Shown piece by piece: positions 7,548 to 16,508 of a stretch of DNA of 37,167 nucleotides (position 1 is its first letter; every line of letters begins with the position of its first letter). The position numbers were made by a program, and so were the translations under genes. Origin of the DNA: Lachnospiraceae bacterium (GTDB lineage Bacteria; Bacillota; Clostridia; Lachnospirales; Lachnospiraceae); the NCBI GenBank assembly GCA_017624835.1, contig JAGAMG010000049.1:1-37167 (forward strand), written 5' to 3'. Below the pieces are notes generated by a model. It was not told where the DNA came from and did no database searches. It saw nothing but the letters and a program-made list of their open reading frames with translations.

Positions 7548-9293
7548 TCAGCTTTCTTTTAATTGGAATCTTGATACCAATTCATGCATGGTGGTCGCCT
7601 GTGCCGATAATTCTTCACTAGTCGCAGAAGCCTCTTGGGCAGCTGCAGAATTAGACTGCACCACCTCTGAAATACGTGCTACTCCCATATCTGCCTGTTC
7701 TACCGCATCTGCCTGCGTCTGGGAGTTCTCCGACAGCTTCTTGTTTGTCTCTGCAATCTTCTGAATCGCTTCCACAACGCCATCCAATACATCCGCTGTT
7801 CTATACGCAATTTTACTACCGGATTCAATCTCATACAGAGTATTACTTACCAATTCTCTGGTATCAATAGCAGACTTTGCACTCTGGTCTGCAAGATTAC
7901 GTATCTCATCCGCCACTACTGCAAATCCTCGGCCTGCTTCACCAGCTCTTGCAGCTTCGATGGATGCATTTAAGGAAAGCAAATTGGTCTGACTTGCAAT
8001 ATTTTCGATTTCCGAAATAATATTTTCAATCTTTTTGGAAGTATCACTAATTCGGTTCATGGATTCTACCATGTTACCCATTTCCTTATGGCTCAGCTGG
8101 GCATCCTGAGCACACTGTAATGCCTGCTTGTATGCTTCATCCACACTGGTAACAGTCTCTTTCAAACCTTCAGAAACAGTATCCATTGTAGCAAGCATTT
8201 CCTGTACGGATGCAGCCTGGTCTGTTGCGCCCTCTGCCAGACTTTGCGCTGCCTCTGCCAGATTTGTAGCACCGCCGTTTACCTGACCTGCAATCATCTC
8301 CACATCTCTCAGAGCATTACTTACATTCACGTTCATATCTTTTATTGCTACCAATAAGCTATGTAAGTCACCACAATATGCCTGCTCACAATCAGAATTA
8401 ACATTAAAGTTTCCTTTGCTCATTTCTTCACATAGTCTTTCAATATCAAAAATAATCATTTGTAATGTCTCTGCCATCGCATGTGAAGCATTCATAAGTC
8501 CTGCAATTTCATCCTCTGCCCTAGATGTGGGGAATGGGGTTTTAATATCCCCTTGCGCAAAAGAACCAAATCTATTTTCCAGCTCTGCCAGTGGCTTGGA
8601 TATACCCTTGGAAATAATGCTTGCAATTCGCTTAGAAACAACTGCTGCGCTGATAACCAATATTACCATGAGAATGATAGCACCTATTTGCAGAACCTCA
8701 CAAAGCACTTCCATTTCATGTTCTTTTTCAATATTAATATTCATAAGCTCCAGGGTTGCAGCATCCAATGCTTCATACAAAGGAGTCAATTCCTTGATTG
8801 CCATTTCCTGAGCCTGACGGCAAAGCTCCTGATCAACAGTTGCACCAATGGAAATAATTTCTGCTTCCTTTGCAAGATAAGCTTCCAATGCTGTCTGTAT
8901 CTTTGCATAAGCCTCATGGCCTTCCTTAGTAACCATGGTTGACTCAATTTCTTTCAATCTGGCATAGGTATTTTCCACACGGGTAGTATGCTTCGCTACC
9001 AACAAATCAATTTGTTCCTGATCCTCATAACCGATAATACCACGCGTATTGGAACGACACTCTGCATACTCGTTCATAAATAGTGCAATATCACCCTGTG
9101 GTAATGCATAATTTTCCATTGCCTTTTCAAAGTTTGCCACTACAATCATCAACGAAAGAATTCCTACAACTGAACCAATGGATGCAATCATGATAATGAT
9201 ATTAAAGGCTTTTCTCAGTCGTTCTTCAATACGCATCCCCTTAAAATTCAAAAATTTATTCTTTTTCTTTTTTTCATTCTGATTCCTTCCCAT
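7548..9293 (-). CDS. Methyl-accepting chemotaxis protein (4-helix-bundle type sensor)
   Basis: 581-aa transmembrane chemoreceptor. A basic N-terminus is followed by a membrane helix at about 30-55, an extracellular alpha-helical sensor of about 140 residues (4HB_MCP-like), a second membrane helix at about 200-222, HAMP, and a cytoplasmic coiled coil with the conserved hairpin tip [39 protein letters not shown] that docks CheA/CheW. The C-terminus (ELVSRFQL) has no CheR-binding pentapeptide. Ligand unknown. No che genes are in the window. It has its own promoter at 9382-9410 and a structured leader at 9324-9358. Confidence 0.95.
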   Translation of the reverse strand: MGRNQNEKKKKNKFLNFKGMRIEERLRKAFNIIIMIASIGSVVGILSLMIVVANFEKAMENYALPQGDIALFMNEYAECRSNTRGIIGYEDQEQIDLLVAKHTTRVENTYARLKEIESTMVTKEGHEAYAKIQTALEAYLAKEAEIISIGATVDQELCRQAQEMAIKELTPLYEALDAATLELMNINIEKEHEMEVLCEVLQIGAIILMVILVISAAVVSKRIASIISKGISKPLAELENRFGSFAQGDIKTPFPTSRAEDEIAGLMNASHAMAETLQMIIFDIERLCEEMSKGNFNVNSDCEQAYCGDLHSLLVAIKDMNVNVSNALRDVEMIAGQVNGGATNLAEAAQSLAEGATDQAASVQEMLATMDTVSEGLKETVTSVDEAYKQALQCAQDAQLSHKEMGNMVESMNRISDTSKKIENIISEIENIASQTNLLSLNASIEAARAGEAGRGFAVVADEIRNLADQSAKSAIDTRELVSNTLYEIESGSKIAYRTADVLDGVVEAIQKIAETNKKLSENSQTQADAVEQADMGVARISEVVQSNSAAAQEASATSEELSAQATTMHELVSRFQLKES

Positions 9294-9323
9294 AATTCAT
9301 ACTCCTTCCTCTTTTAGTACTAC

Positions 9324-9358
9324 GTATCCAATCCAACAGCCCCAATTGAATCGGATAC
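9324..9358 (-). promoter_or_regulatory. Leader hairpin in the 5' UTR of the first chemoreceptor gene
   Basis: GTATCC (9324-9329) pairs with GGATAC (9353-9358). The inner segments GATTCAAT and GTTGGATT also pair on the minus-strand RNA with G-U wobbles, giving about 14 bp around a G-rich loop. It lies between promoter and ribosome site. It may affect mRNA stability or translation; function unknown. Confidence 0.5.
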
Positions 9359-9381
9359 AAAAATCATTTACCATGTTTTAA

Positions 9382-9410
9382 ATTATATCACTTTTTGAAT
9401 TATTTTTCAA
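9382..9410 (-). promoter_or_regulatory. Sigma-A type promoter for the first chemoreceptor gene
   Basis: Minus strand TTGAAA (9405-9410), 17-nt spacer, TATAAT (9382-9387). Confidence 0.65.
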
Positions 9411-9462
9411 TGTTGCATATACAATTAAATCTTTCAGATATCATTTTCTGGTATTCGCAAAA

Positions 9463-9548
9463 AACTCCGACGATACTTGATAGTAACGCCAGAGTTCTCA
9501 AACAGTATGATTTTGATAGTATGCGCCATTTTTATTATGCGCTACTAT
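9463..9548 (-). terminator. Terminator of the second chemoreceptor gene, with an extra hairpin before it
   Basis: Minus-strand RNA AACUCUGGCG / CGUCGGAGUU (plus 9487-9496 and 9463-9472; two G-U pairs) is followed by six T. Closer to the gene, ATAGTATGCGC (9516-9526) and GCGCTACTAT (9539-9548) form another hairpin without a T-run. The rest of the 320-bp gap (9294-9613) holds only the next gene's promoter and leader; I see no gene in it. Confidence 0.65.
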
Positions 9549-9613
9549 TTTAACCTTGAAACGGAGGCTGTTTATATAGAAGATTTGCGTACAGAGCTTG
9601 ATACTTCAATATA

Positions 9614-11728
9614 TTATAATTTAAATTTTGAAATAGTAGTCTTTAAATCCATCGCAATCACATTTAATTGCTGTGCATAAGAAGCTACATCCTCCATAGT
9701 TACATTAACCATTTCAGCGGATGCTGTAACCTCTTCCGAAGCTGCAGCAGATTGCTCAGATATATTTGCTATATTTTCCATACTATTTAACACAGTATTT
9801 TTGTTGGCTGCCATATTTTCATTTAAAGCACCAATTTTTTCCATTCCGTTCATAAGATTATTTACGGAAGTAGAAATCCTGTTAAATAATTCTCTTGTAT
9901 CATCGATTGCTTTTCCCTGCTCATTCTGAAGCTTATCACTTTCTGCCAAATTCTTTACAACAAGCTCAGATTTACCGGAAATTTCCTCAATTATTGCTTT
10001 AATTTCATCCGTAGATTGTCTGGATTGTTCCGCAAGCTTTCTTATTTCATCTGCAACCACCGCAAATCCTTTTCCAAGTTCCCCTGCTCTGGCTGCCTCT
10101 ATAGATGCATTTAAAGAAAGAAGATTTGTCTGATTCGTAATGTCCGCAATAGCATCTGACATATAATTAATCTTTGTAATGCTTTCCAGCATCTCATTAA
10201 TCATTTCTCCTGATGCTTTTGCATTTTCACGATTCTTATCCGTTTTCTCAATCAACTCACCTACTACATCCATACCTTGTAAGCTAAGTTCATTGGCCGC
10301 CTTAGACATCTGATTTACATTGTTTACATACTCTTTTGTTTCTTCCAGACTATCTGCAAGCTTCTCCACTATCTCATTGGCGTCCTGTGTACTCTGTGAC
10401 TGCTCAGTCGCTCCAACTGCAACGCTCTGAATAGCCATAGAAACCTGATTAGCAGTTTCTTTAGTGGTTTTTGATACATCTCCTATATCCGATGCCATCG
10501 TATATACATCTTCAAATTTAGTGTCTACTTCCTTAATCAATCCTGCTACTGAATCCACCATGCTGTTAAAGTTTTCCTGCAACTCACCAATCTCATCTTT
10601 ACGCTTAACAAGAATATGTTCTGAGAAGTTTCCTTCTGCCAGCTTCGATGTAGCCTCTTGAACTCTTCGGATTTCTTTTGACAATGACACCGCCACAACA
10701 AATGCAACAATAATTCCAATTATTAATCCTACTACTGCTCCAATCAAAATTGCTACAAATAACTCATTCAGATTTGATGCATTTTCCAAATCCCCACGAA
10801 TCATACCCACAAGCTTCCAGCCGGTAATTTCATCTTCCAAAACAGTTATATAATAAGATTGTCCATTAATCTGTTCCGTATAGGTTTTAATATATGTGGA
10901 CACATCCAACTCTTCACCTACTTCTTCTGCTTTGGCAACCGCCTCTGCCATAAGCAGATTGTCCTGCTGATATGTACTCCAACAATTCAATTCAGCAAAA
11001 GAAGTTATGCCTGTGGTATTCTTTTCATTATCAACAATAATATTTCCATCTGCATCTACCAGCAAAACATAACCTGTATTTAACAGTGGAATATTTTGCA
11101 CATAATTTTCCAATGTGGAAGATTCAATGTCCAGCGCAACAACACCTACTGTGGCATCATCCATTCTGATTTCCTGGGATACCGTTATAATGTTTACATC
11201 AAATTCTTCGTCATAATAAGGTTTGGTAAATACGGAAAAAATTGCATGCTCACTTTTACTGGGACTTTTAATTGCACTTACAAACCAATCTTCCTGTGTA
11301 TAATCCACATTTTCAAACAATTCTTTTTTAGATTTGATTTTGCCTTCTTCTTCATCAAAATATAAATATGTATTAATCACATTTTTTTCTGACAATGCAT
11401 AAAATGCTCTTACAGGTTTCTGCACCACCTTCATAGAGGCAACCAGGGAATCCTGAATGGACTTAACATAGTCTTTATAATCACCTTCTTTTCCGATATA
11501 TTTAACCTCACGTTTTCTAGTCATAAGGTCTACCGGAATACTAAGTGTTTTTAAATAAGTCTGAAATTCACCTAAGGACTCGGAAACTGTCTGCTGACTT
11601 GACAGCTTCATATTTTCATCCAACATATTGGTTACTCTCATACTGACAAGCACACTGCACAAAGACATTGAACCTATAATTGCAATCAAAAAATACGTTA
11701 TTAACTTGCTACGAATTGAAATTTTCAT
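9614..11728 (-). CDS. Methyl-accepting chemotaxis protein with large dCache-like sensor
   Basis: 704-aa chemoreceptor from the ATG at 11728, chosen for GAAAGGAG just upstream; the frame runs back 15 codons without support. A membrane helix at about 8-32 leads to an extracellular domain of some 270 residues with Cache features ([57 protein letters not shown]). Next come a second membrane helix (about 295-325), HAMP, and the signalling hairpin [41 protein letters not shown]. dCache receptors usually bind small molecules such as amino acids; the ligand cannot be read here. Same direction as the other receptor but separately promoted and terminated. Confidence 0.95.
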   Translation of the reverse strand: MKISIRSKLITYFLIAIIGSMSLCSVLVSMRVTNMLDENMKLSSQQTVSESLGEFQTYLKTLSIPVDLMTRKREVKYIGKEGDYKDYVKSIQDSLVASMKVVQKPVRAFYALSEKNVINTYLYFDEEEGKIKSKKELFENVDYTQEDWFVSAIKSPSKSEHAIFSVFTKPYYDEEFDVNIITVSQEIRMDDATVGVVALDIESSTLENYVQNIPLLNTGYVLLVDADGNIIVDNEKNTTGITSFAELNCWSTYQQDNLLMAEAVAKAEEVGEELDVSTYIKTYTEQINGQSYYITVLEDEITGWKLVGMIRGDLENASNLNELFVAILIGAVVGLIIGIIVAFVVAVSLSKEIRRVQEATSKLAEGNFSEHILVKRKDEIGELQENFNSMVDSVAGLIKEVDTKFEDVYTMASDIGDVSKTTKETANQVSMAIQSVAVGATEQSQSTQDANEIVEKLADSLEETKEYVNNVNQMSKAANELSLQGMDVVGELIEKTDKNRENAKASGEMINEMLESITKINYMSDAIADITNQTNLLSLNASIEAARAGELGKGFAVVADEIRKLAEQSRQSTDEIKAIIEEISGKSELVVKNLAESDKLQNEQGKAIDDTRELFNRISTSVNNLMNGMEKIGALNENMAANKNTVLNSMENIANISEQSAAASEEVTASAEMVNVTMEDVASYAQQLNVIAMDLKTTISKFKL

Positions 11729-11743
11729 ATCTTCTCCTTTCAC

Positions 11744-11811
11744 TAGTACCATAGTACTATTTCCAAAGCACAAATTGTTACTATGATACTACATAATTAT
11801 ATCTGTGTCAA
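11744..11811 (-). promoter_or_regulatory. Promoter and leader palindrome of the second chemoreceptor gene
   Basis: Minus-strand TTGACA (11806-11811), 17-nt spacer, TATCAT (11783-11788): a good sigma-A promoter. Between it and the ribosome site lies TAGTAC-CATA-GTACTA (11744-11759), a perfect 6-bp inverted repeat that could be an operator. Confidence 0.65.
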
Positions 11812-11830
11812 TACGAGAAATCATAACCGT

Positions 11831-11939
11831 ATTCTGAGATAAGTAAACAGGCATTGCAAGGCGCACAAACGCGAAAAGGCAAAGCTCGTTTGTGCGCTTT
11901 GCCCTTTCGCGTTTGTACTATTTCTTACTGTTTTCTCTT
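11831..11939. repeat. Large imperfect palindrome with two mutually exclusive stems
   Basis: Stem A: GCGCACAAACG (11861-11871) with CGTTTGTGCGC (11887-11897), 11 bp perfect. Stem B: 11865-11885 with 11896-11916, 21 positions with one mismatch. The two share bases and cannot form together. Outside them, GAGAAAACAG-like flanks face each other with a 5-nt insertion on one side. No T-run follows on either strand. It lies between the surface-protein gene and a chemoreceptor promoter. A repetitive palindromic element or MITE relic is the best guess; a terminator role is possible. No gene is seen in 11774-11964. Confidence 0.6.
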
Positions 11940-11964
11940 ATGTGAATTTTTAACCGACAAGTAA

Positions 11965-14697
11965 TTATGCTCTAATTTTTTTCATACAGAAAATCAGCGC
12001 CGCCAAAGATAATACGAGCATTACCATATATCCTGCCATATCCGGTTCTCCCGTCTTTGGAGAAATTAATCTTTTCTCTGTTGCGGATACTTCACCTTCA
12101 TCCGCATCCTCTTCTTCATTAGTATCTGCCTCTTCCGTATTTACATCTGTATCATTACTTGCACCATCTTTTTCATTTGCCAATACAAAGGTACTGAAAT
12201 GTGTTACTGCGAAAGAAAAGGTCTTATCTTCTCCATTGATGGTAGGATAAATTACCTCTGCTACGCTTCCGTCTGATGCATAATGAAGAATTACCAAATC
12301 TTCTTCCATTAATTCAGCAGGAATGGGCATTGTAATGGTAACCGGTATCTTCAACAGACTCATGGTTACATCATTCACCTTTAACTTAATATCCAATGCT
12401 ACTGTGTTATGATACTTGTCGGCAGGAATCTCTACCTTTTGGGTTGCATCCGTTACAGAAAGAGTAACCTTTCCCTTGTCAGCATTTAAGCCGGCACCCA
12501 CTGTTTTGATTTTATGCTTATCCATTTTCTTTGTGGTAACCTCAGGCTCTGTTACTTCAATCTTTTTATCAGCAACGTACTGTTTTTCTAAATCGGATAT
12601 CTGTACCAATATGGAAATCTTTTGCTGCATTGCCTTGCACAGCTCATCCAGCTTTAAGGTTTCAATGATTTTGCTGACCTTTTCCTCTGCTGTAGCCGCC
12701 AAATCCATGATGTTGTCAAGCTGTGTTTCTACATCATCGGAAGTAGTGGGGGCATCTGTTACATTACCTTTTATGGTGAAGGTGCAGGAATCGGGATATG
12801 CACGATTCCAAACTCTTACAAAGTATTTTCCTGCTTCCAACTCTTTCTTGTTAGTGGTTGAGAGGGTCTTATAATTTGTTTCCAAATCGCTGCTATAAAT
12901 TCTTATTTGATGATTAACTGCTGTTCCTTCTCCATATTCTACATATAAAGAATCTGCCTCTGTAAGCTCCAAATAATAGTTTTCATATTCCCCGGTCAGT
13001 TTTACTGCTTCTCCTACTTTTAATGCATTGGATACATCCTTAGGGCTTATTACCGAAAAGTCTACTTCACAGTAAACCTTACCACTAGTATCCGAAATTT
13101 GAATGATATAATCTCCAATGGGTAAATCTGTTGTTTCTGTAATTGGATTTTCTTTATCTTTACTGTTGTAAAGAGTATAACTCAATTCGTAACAAAACCA
13201 ATCAGCATCATCATAGACCATTGTAATTTCTTTACCATCTGTATCCAATGCTTTAAACTTTAATTCACGAAGTACTCTGATAATTGCATTATCTGACAAG
13301 TCACTAATATAGTTTTTTCGATATCCATTTGATACCTCAAGACTCTTTAAAGGCTGCAGCTCAGTGCATGAAACATTAAATTTTTCTTCTGCCCCGGTAT
13401 ATACATAATAGACCTTAGGCTCACTTACTTCTACTAATCTTGTTCCACTCCCAATCTCTTTTCCGATAATATTCTCATAGGACCTATTTCCATCATATAC
13501 ATACAACATAGCGTTACAGGATGCCGATACCTTATATTTTCCAGCTTCCTCTAGCACCAGCTTTATCAAATGATGCTTTTGTGAATTACCCAGACTATCC
13601 CCAGACAAATCCGAAACAGTTTCACCTGCTTTCAATACCAAGTCACAATCTTCTTTATTTTTCACTTCAAAATAGACCGGTTCAGTGACAATATCTCCAA
13701 GCACAAATTCAAAATAGTATTTTCCAGCATCAAGTCCTAAATGTGAACTAACCTCTTGTCCATCCGCAGTGTAATATTTACATACTATACCATATTTATT
13801 AGAAGATTCAAACGTATCTATAAAATATATATCCTCTTCACTTCCATCATCCAAAGTTACATGGCAGCCACAGTCCCATCCATAACTAGTACTATAAAAA
13901 TCTGTATAAAGAACATTTTTCTCAGCCGGTATTACTTCCATTGCCGTTACTTCAGGAAGCTTTTCTATATGCACTGTAAATGTTGCCTGCTCATCACTCT
14001 TTAAACAATAATAATACGTTGTACCTGCTTGCAAACTAACACATCTTGTTCTCTCTCCAGCACCACCGGAAGAACTATATCCCCCTTGACTAATTTCATA
14101 GCTTGCTGTTGCATTAAAGGTTAAGCAATAACGTCCTGTCTGTTCCGGTACAAATTTATAAAATGTTAATTGCTCTGTAATCAATCCTGTAGATACAGTG
14201 TTATCTAAAACCATGGAAGTTATATCTGCTTTCTGCAAAGAAAAACTACCTGTATCTTCTGTAAAGAATTGAATGGGACTTATCGAAATGTAGTACGTTC
14301 CAGCAGTTTCAAACACTATAACATCTCCGGCATATTCAACACATGGAGATGTATTGAGATAAAACGAATTTCCTTTAATCTGCGAATAGATAACAGGCGC
14401 ACCTTCTGCTTTATGTACAGTATAATTAAACTGCTTTATGTTTGCCTCCAATATGTATTCGCCAGGCTCCGTAATTTCAAACCTATAACAGGTTGTATTA
14501 ACATTACTTTCCGCATTTGATACACTTACCTCTTCACCCAATTCAAAGGGAATGGCACTATCAAAGCTCTCTCCTGTTGCAGCATCGCCCTCTGAAACTG
14601 TTGCAGTTCCCTCTGCATATACAATATTGGTAGTCGGTTGTAACCACACGAAAGCCGATAACATGATTGCGCTAATCGCATAAACCCATTTCTTCAT
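11965..14697 (-). CDS. Cell-wall-anchored surface protein with SPKTG sorting signal
   Basis: 910-aa exported protein of unknown ligand. Residues 1-28 are a signal peptide (MKKWVYAISAIMLSAFVW...VYAEG). The body is a series of beta-rich modules with the pattern YRFEITEPGEYILEA, YKFVPEQTGRYCLTF, HLIKLVLEEAGKYKVSA and FVLGDIVTEPVYFEV, resembling pre-peptidase C-terminal (PPC) type beta-sandwiches. A helical stretch at about 655-715 precedes a further beta domain. The C-terminus is an acidic Asp/Glu-rich spacer, SPKTGE, a membrane helix and the basic tail MKKIRA, that is, a sortase signal of the (S/P)PxTG kind used by class B-type sortases in Clostridioides difficile. The ribosome site is GATGAGG. 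No sortase gene is in the window. Its promoter contains a G8 tract. Confidence 0.88.
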   Translation of the reverse strand: MKKWVYAISAIMLSAFVWLQPTTNIVYAEGTATVSEGDAATGESFDSAIPFELGEEVSVSNAESNVNTTCYRFEITEPGEYILEANIKQFNYTVHKAEGAPVIYSQIKGNSFYLNTSPCVEYAGDVIVFETAGTYYISISPIQFFTEDTGSFSLQKADITSMVLDNTVSTGLITEQLTFYKFVPEQTGRYCLTFNATASYEISQGGYSSSGGAGERTRCVSLQAGTTYYYCLKSDEQATFTVHIEKLPEVTAMEVIPAEKNVLYTDFYSTSYGWDCGCHVTLDDGSEEDIYFIDTFESSNKYGIVCKYYTADGQEVSSHLGLDAGKYYFEFVLGDIVTEPVYFEVKNKEDCDLVLKAGETVSDLSGDSLGNSQKHHLIKLVLEEAGKYKVSASCNAMLYVYDGNRSYENIIGKEIGSGTRLVEVSEPKVYYVYTGAEEKFNVSCTELQPLKSLEVSNGYRKNYISDLSDNAIIRVLRELKFKALDTDGKEITMVYDDADWFCYELSYTLYNSKDKENPITETTDLPIGDYIIQISDTSGKVYCEVDFSVISPKDVSNALKVGEAVKLTGEYENYYLELTEADSLYVEYGEGTAVNHQIRIYSSDLETNYKTLSTTNKKELEAGKYFVRVWNRAYPDSCTFTIKGNVTDAPTTSDDVETQLDNIMDLAATAEEKVSKIIETLKLDELCKAMQQKISILVQISDLEKQYVADKKIEVTEPEVTTKKMDKHKIKTVGAGLNADKGKVTLSVTDATQKVEIPADKYHNTVALDIKLKVNDVTMSLLKIPVTITMPIPAELMEEDLVILHYASDGSVAEVIYPTINGEDKTFSFAVTHFSTFVLANEKDGASNDTDVNTEEADTNEEEDADEGEVSATEKRLISPKTGEPDMAGYMVMLVLSLAALIFCMKKIRA

Positions 14698-14720
14698 TGC
14701 ATTACCTCATCTTCTTTTGT

Positions 14721-14778
14721 ATTTTAGTTTTTCTAAAATCTTTAGTCACATTTTACCCCCCCCTAAACGAATTGTCAA
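14721..14778 (-). promoter_or_regulatory. Promoter with homopolymeric G8 spacer, and leader hairpin, for the surface-protein gene
   Basis: Minus strand: TTGACA (plus 14773-14778), 17-nt spacer, TAAAAT (14750-14755). Eight of the 17 spacer bases are a run of G (C8 on plus, 14756-14763) directly against the -10. Slippage in that run would change the -35/-10 distance and so promoter strength. The leader holds a 7-bp hairpin (ATTTTAG 14721-14727 / CTAAAAT 14733-14739). Confidence 0.75.
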
Positions 14779-14843
14779 CTTGAAATGCCTTTTTTTACAA
14801 TCCAGTTGAGGTAATCTAAATAACGCTTATTCTCCTATGAGTC

Positions 14844-15278
14844 TTATTCTACCGGTTTCAAATAATAGACTAAATCGTCAATTCTCTTACCATCAAGATA
14901 CACCCAAGCAGTTATGGCCTCTTCTACAATAGGGCTATTTTCTGCAAAGGTAATTTCTGCAAAATTAAAAGATATCAAAAATTCTTCAACATTATTTTTT
15001 TCTATTGTATATCCCATAATTGCATATCCTTTTGGCATATAAAACGCCATTCTATCCCCTTCTCCAAACTCAAACTCCTGTTGATGTTCCACAATTACTT
15101 TCTTATTCGTTTCATCATTAAAGACTACCAATTTAGGCTCATCAATAATTCCCACAAATGTATGTACCCATTCCTTTCCCGGTAAAGTTGATTTCATATC
15201 AATCCCCTCATATACTACCACCTCAGGAGTAGGTTCGGGAGTTTGACCCGGAGTTGCGGTAGTAGAAGGAGGCTGCAA
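14844..15278 (-). CDS. Exported-type hypothetical protein whose signal peptide is missing (probable 5'-truncated gene)
   Basis: 144 aa from a TTG with no ribosome site. The same frame stays open upstream to 15392 but has no ATG or GTG. The translated upstream part (NGKEAGNTNAIISQTTTDNEG...) and the TPGQTPEPTPE segment form a Thr/Pro/Ser-rich linker like that following a lipoprotein or signal-peptide cleavage site. A beta-rich domain follows (YEGIDMKSTLPGKEWVHTF to ITAWVYLDGKRIDDLVYYL). A strong promoter (15392-15420) and GGAAAGGAAG (plus 15362-15371) exist, yet the only ATG placed after that site reads two codons to a stop. A deletion of the signal-peptide segment would explain this. Domain family not recognised. 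Confidence 0.55.
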   Translation of the reverse strand: MQPPSTTATPGQTPEPTPEVVVYEGIDMKSTLPGKEWVHTFVGIIDEPKLVVFNDETNKKVIVEHQQEFEFGEGDRMAFYMPKGYAIMGYTIEKNNVEEFLISFNFAEITFAENSPIVEEAITAWVYLDGKRIDDLVYYLKPVE

Positions 15279-15391
15279 AGTCGAATCCGATGCATCTGTC
15301 CTTGCAGATCCCCCCTCATTATCTGTAGTCGTTTGACTAATTATTGCATTTGTATTACCTGCTTCCTTTCCATTTTTAAGTATGTGAATGA

Positions 15392-15449
15392 ATTATAGCA
15401 TATTGTGGATATAATCACAATGTTCTTTTTCACAATACTTACCTATAAT
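15392..15449. promoter_or_regulatory. Divergent promoter region with ATTGTG/CACAAT operator
   Basis: Minus-strand promoter: TTGTGA (plus 15415-15420), 17-nt spacer, TATAAT (15392-15397). Plus-strand -10: TATAAT (15444-15449). Between them lie ATTGTG (15402-15407) and CACAAT (15416-15421), a perfect 6-bp palindrome with 8-nt spacer covering the minus -35, plus a third CACAAT (15431-15436) near the plus -35. The natural candidate binder is the XRE protein at 15483-15686. Confidence 0.65.
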
Positions 15450-15482
15450 CAAGTAAACAATTAAAGAAGGGAATGAGTTAAC

Positions 15483-15686
15483 ATTATAAGCTATGAACCC
15501 ATGTGGAATACCATGAAAACCAAAAACATATCGCAGTACCACCTTCTCAAAATGGGAATTGACAATAAGACATTGGATGGTCTAAAGCATGGTAAAAATA
15601 TAACCCTGCTTACTTTGGAAAAGTTATGTACTATCTTGGAATGCACTCCTAATGATATTATAGAATTTAAAAACGAAAGCCTATAA
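15483..15686 (+). CDS. Small Cro/C1 (XRE)-family HTH regulator, apparently ATT-initiated
   Basis: 67-68 aa DNA-binding protein that is all helix-turn-helix: WNTMKTKNISQYHLLK, GIDNKTLDGLKHGKNITLLTLEKLCTILECTPNDIIEF is the usual pattern of stand-alone XRE regulators. Many relatives begin MISYEP; here the codons before the first ATG (15501) read ATT-ATA-AGC-TAT-GAA-CCC, that is ?-I-S-Y-E-P, and AAGAAGGGA (15464-15472) lies 10 nt before the ATT. The ATG at 15501 has no ribosome site. I therefore place the start at the ATT, with 15501 as fallback. Likely controls itself and the divergent gene. Confidence 0.72.
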   Translation: MISYEPMWNTMKTKNISQYHLLKMGIDNKTLDGLKHGKNITLLTLEKLCTILECTPNDIIEFKNESL

Positions 15687-15722
15687 GCATTGGTTTATCA
15701 TACAATACTTATAGGCTTTTTC
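15676..15722. terminator. Bidirectional terminator between the XRE gene and the three-gene cassette
   Basis: 12-bp stem AAAGCCTATAAG (15676-15687) with CTTATAGGCTTT (15708-15719) and T-rich flanks on both sides. It overlaps the XRE stop codon and lies 12 bases past the end of the convergent cassette. Confidence 0.8.
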
Positions 15723-15733
15723 TATAATTCTTA

Positions 15734-16507
15734 CTACTTTATTACTTTAATTTTTGCATATTGAGATATATTTATCGCATCATTTTTGCTGCTAATATAG
15801 TATTCGACCATATCATTGTATACTTGCACTAACTTTCTATGTACATCCCATAATTCATTAATACATATTTTTTTTCCATTATTAAAAACACCTTCCGCCG
15901 GAGTATAATCAAATTGAGCAAAAAAACTGCGAAGTTTATTCAATAATATTTCCTGCACGCAACCGTTATCCCGATAATTACATAGGCAATCAGCAAAGTA
16001 ATACACACCATAACACTCTACAGTAGTTTTCCCACTATGGCTTGCACAGTCCTTTAAATTTTTTATCAATATTAATTTACAATACTTTTCAAAATTCTTT
16101 ACAAATACACGGTCTTCCAATGTTGAAATTAAAGGGGAATCGAAATATAATTCTTTATTTATGCAGATATCCACTCCTGTATGGCTTAACATTACCTGCG
16201 AATCCCTTAAAGACTTTATTAAATAGTATTCCATACATACAAGGGGCAATATTATCACTCTATAGTTCGATTTTATAGATATATCTCTTAATGCTTTATA
16301 TATCTTAGCAGTCTCCTTATTCCCTGGAATAGTGTCTAGATACACTACAATCTCATCGTCTGTAGATTCCAACAGTTTCTGAACAATTCTTTTTATATTT
16401 CCATTACCCTTTGCATATATGAATGTATCTGCAATATTCTCAGGATATGCTTTTCTAAAAAATCGACTGATAATATCTTCCTTATTATCCTCAAACACAA
16501 ATATCAT
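15734..16507 (-). CDS. TOPRIM-like (DUF4435-like) protein, third gene of a three-gene cassette
   Basis: 257 aa from ATG 16507 (GAGG 9 nt upstream, inside the previous gene; a TTG at 16522 is unsupported). Not recognised with certainty. The N-terminal 110 residues follow a TOPRIM order: strand with acidic pair IFVFED (Glu6), FIYAKGNGNI, IVVYLDTIPGN (Asp58), and a later CMEYYLIKSL that recalls the IENYLL motif of DUF4435 proteins. The canonical second Asp of DxD is missing (Asp-Thr-Ile). The C-terminal half is helical with several Cys. Such domains cut or bind nucleic acid in OLD-type systems; here function is inference. One base separates it from the P-loop gene. Confidence 0.6.
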   Translation of the reverse strand: MIFVFEDNKEDIISRFFRKAYPENIADTFIYAKGNGNIKRIVQKLLESTDDEIVVYLDTIPGNKETAKIYKALRDISIKSNYRVIILPLVCMEYYLIKSLRDSQVMLSHTGVDICINKELYFDSPLISTLEDRVFVKNFEKYCKLILIKNLKDCASHSGKTTVECYGVYYFADCLCNYRDNGCVQEILLNKLRSFFAQFDYTPAEGVFNNGKKICINELWDVHRKLVQVYNDMVEYYISSKNDAINISQYAKIKVIK

Positions 16508-16508
16508 A

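Noticed and set aside
9477-9680. 67-aa plus-strand ORF between the chemoreceptors
   Set aside because: Overlaps a terminator and the chemoreceptor's 3' end; no ribosome site and no recognisable sequence.
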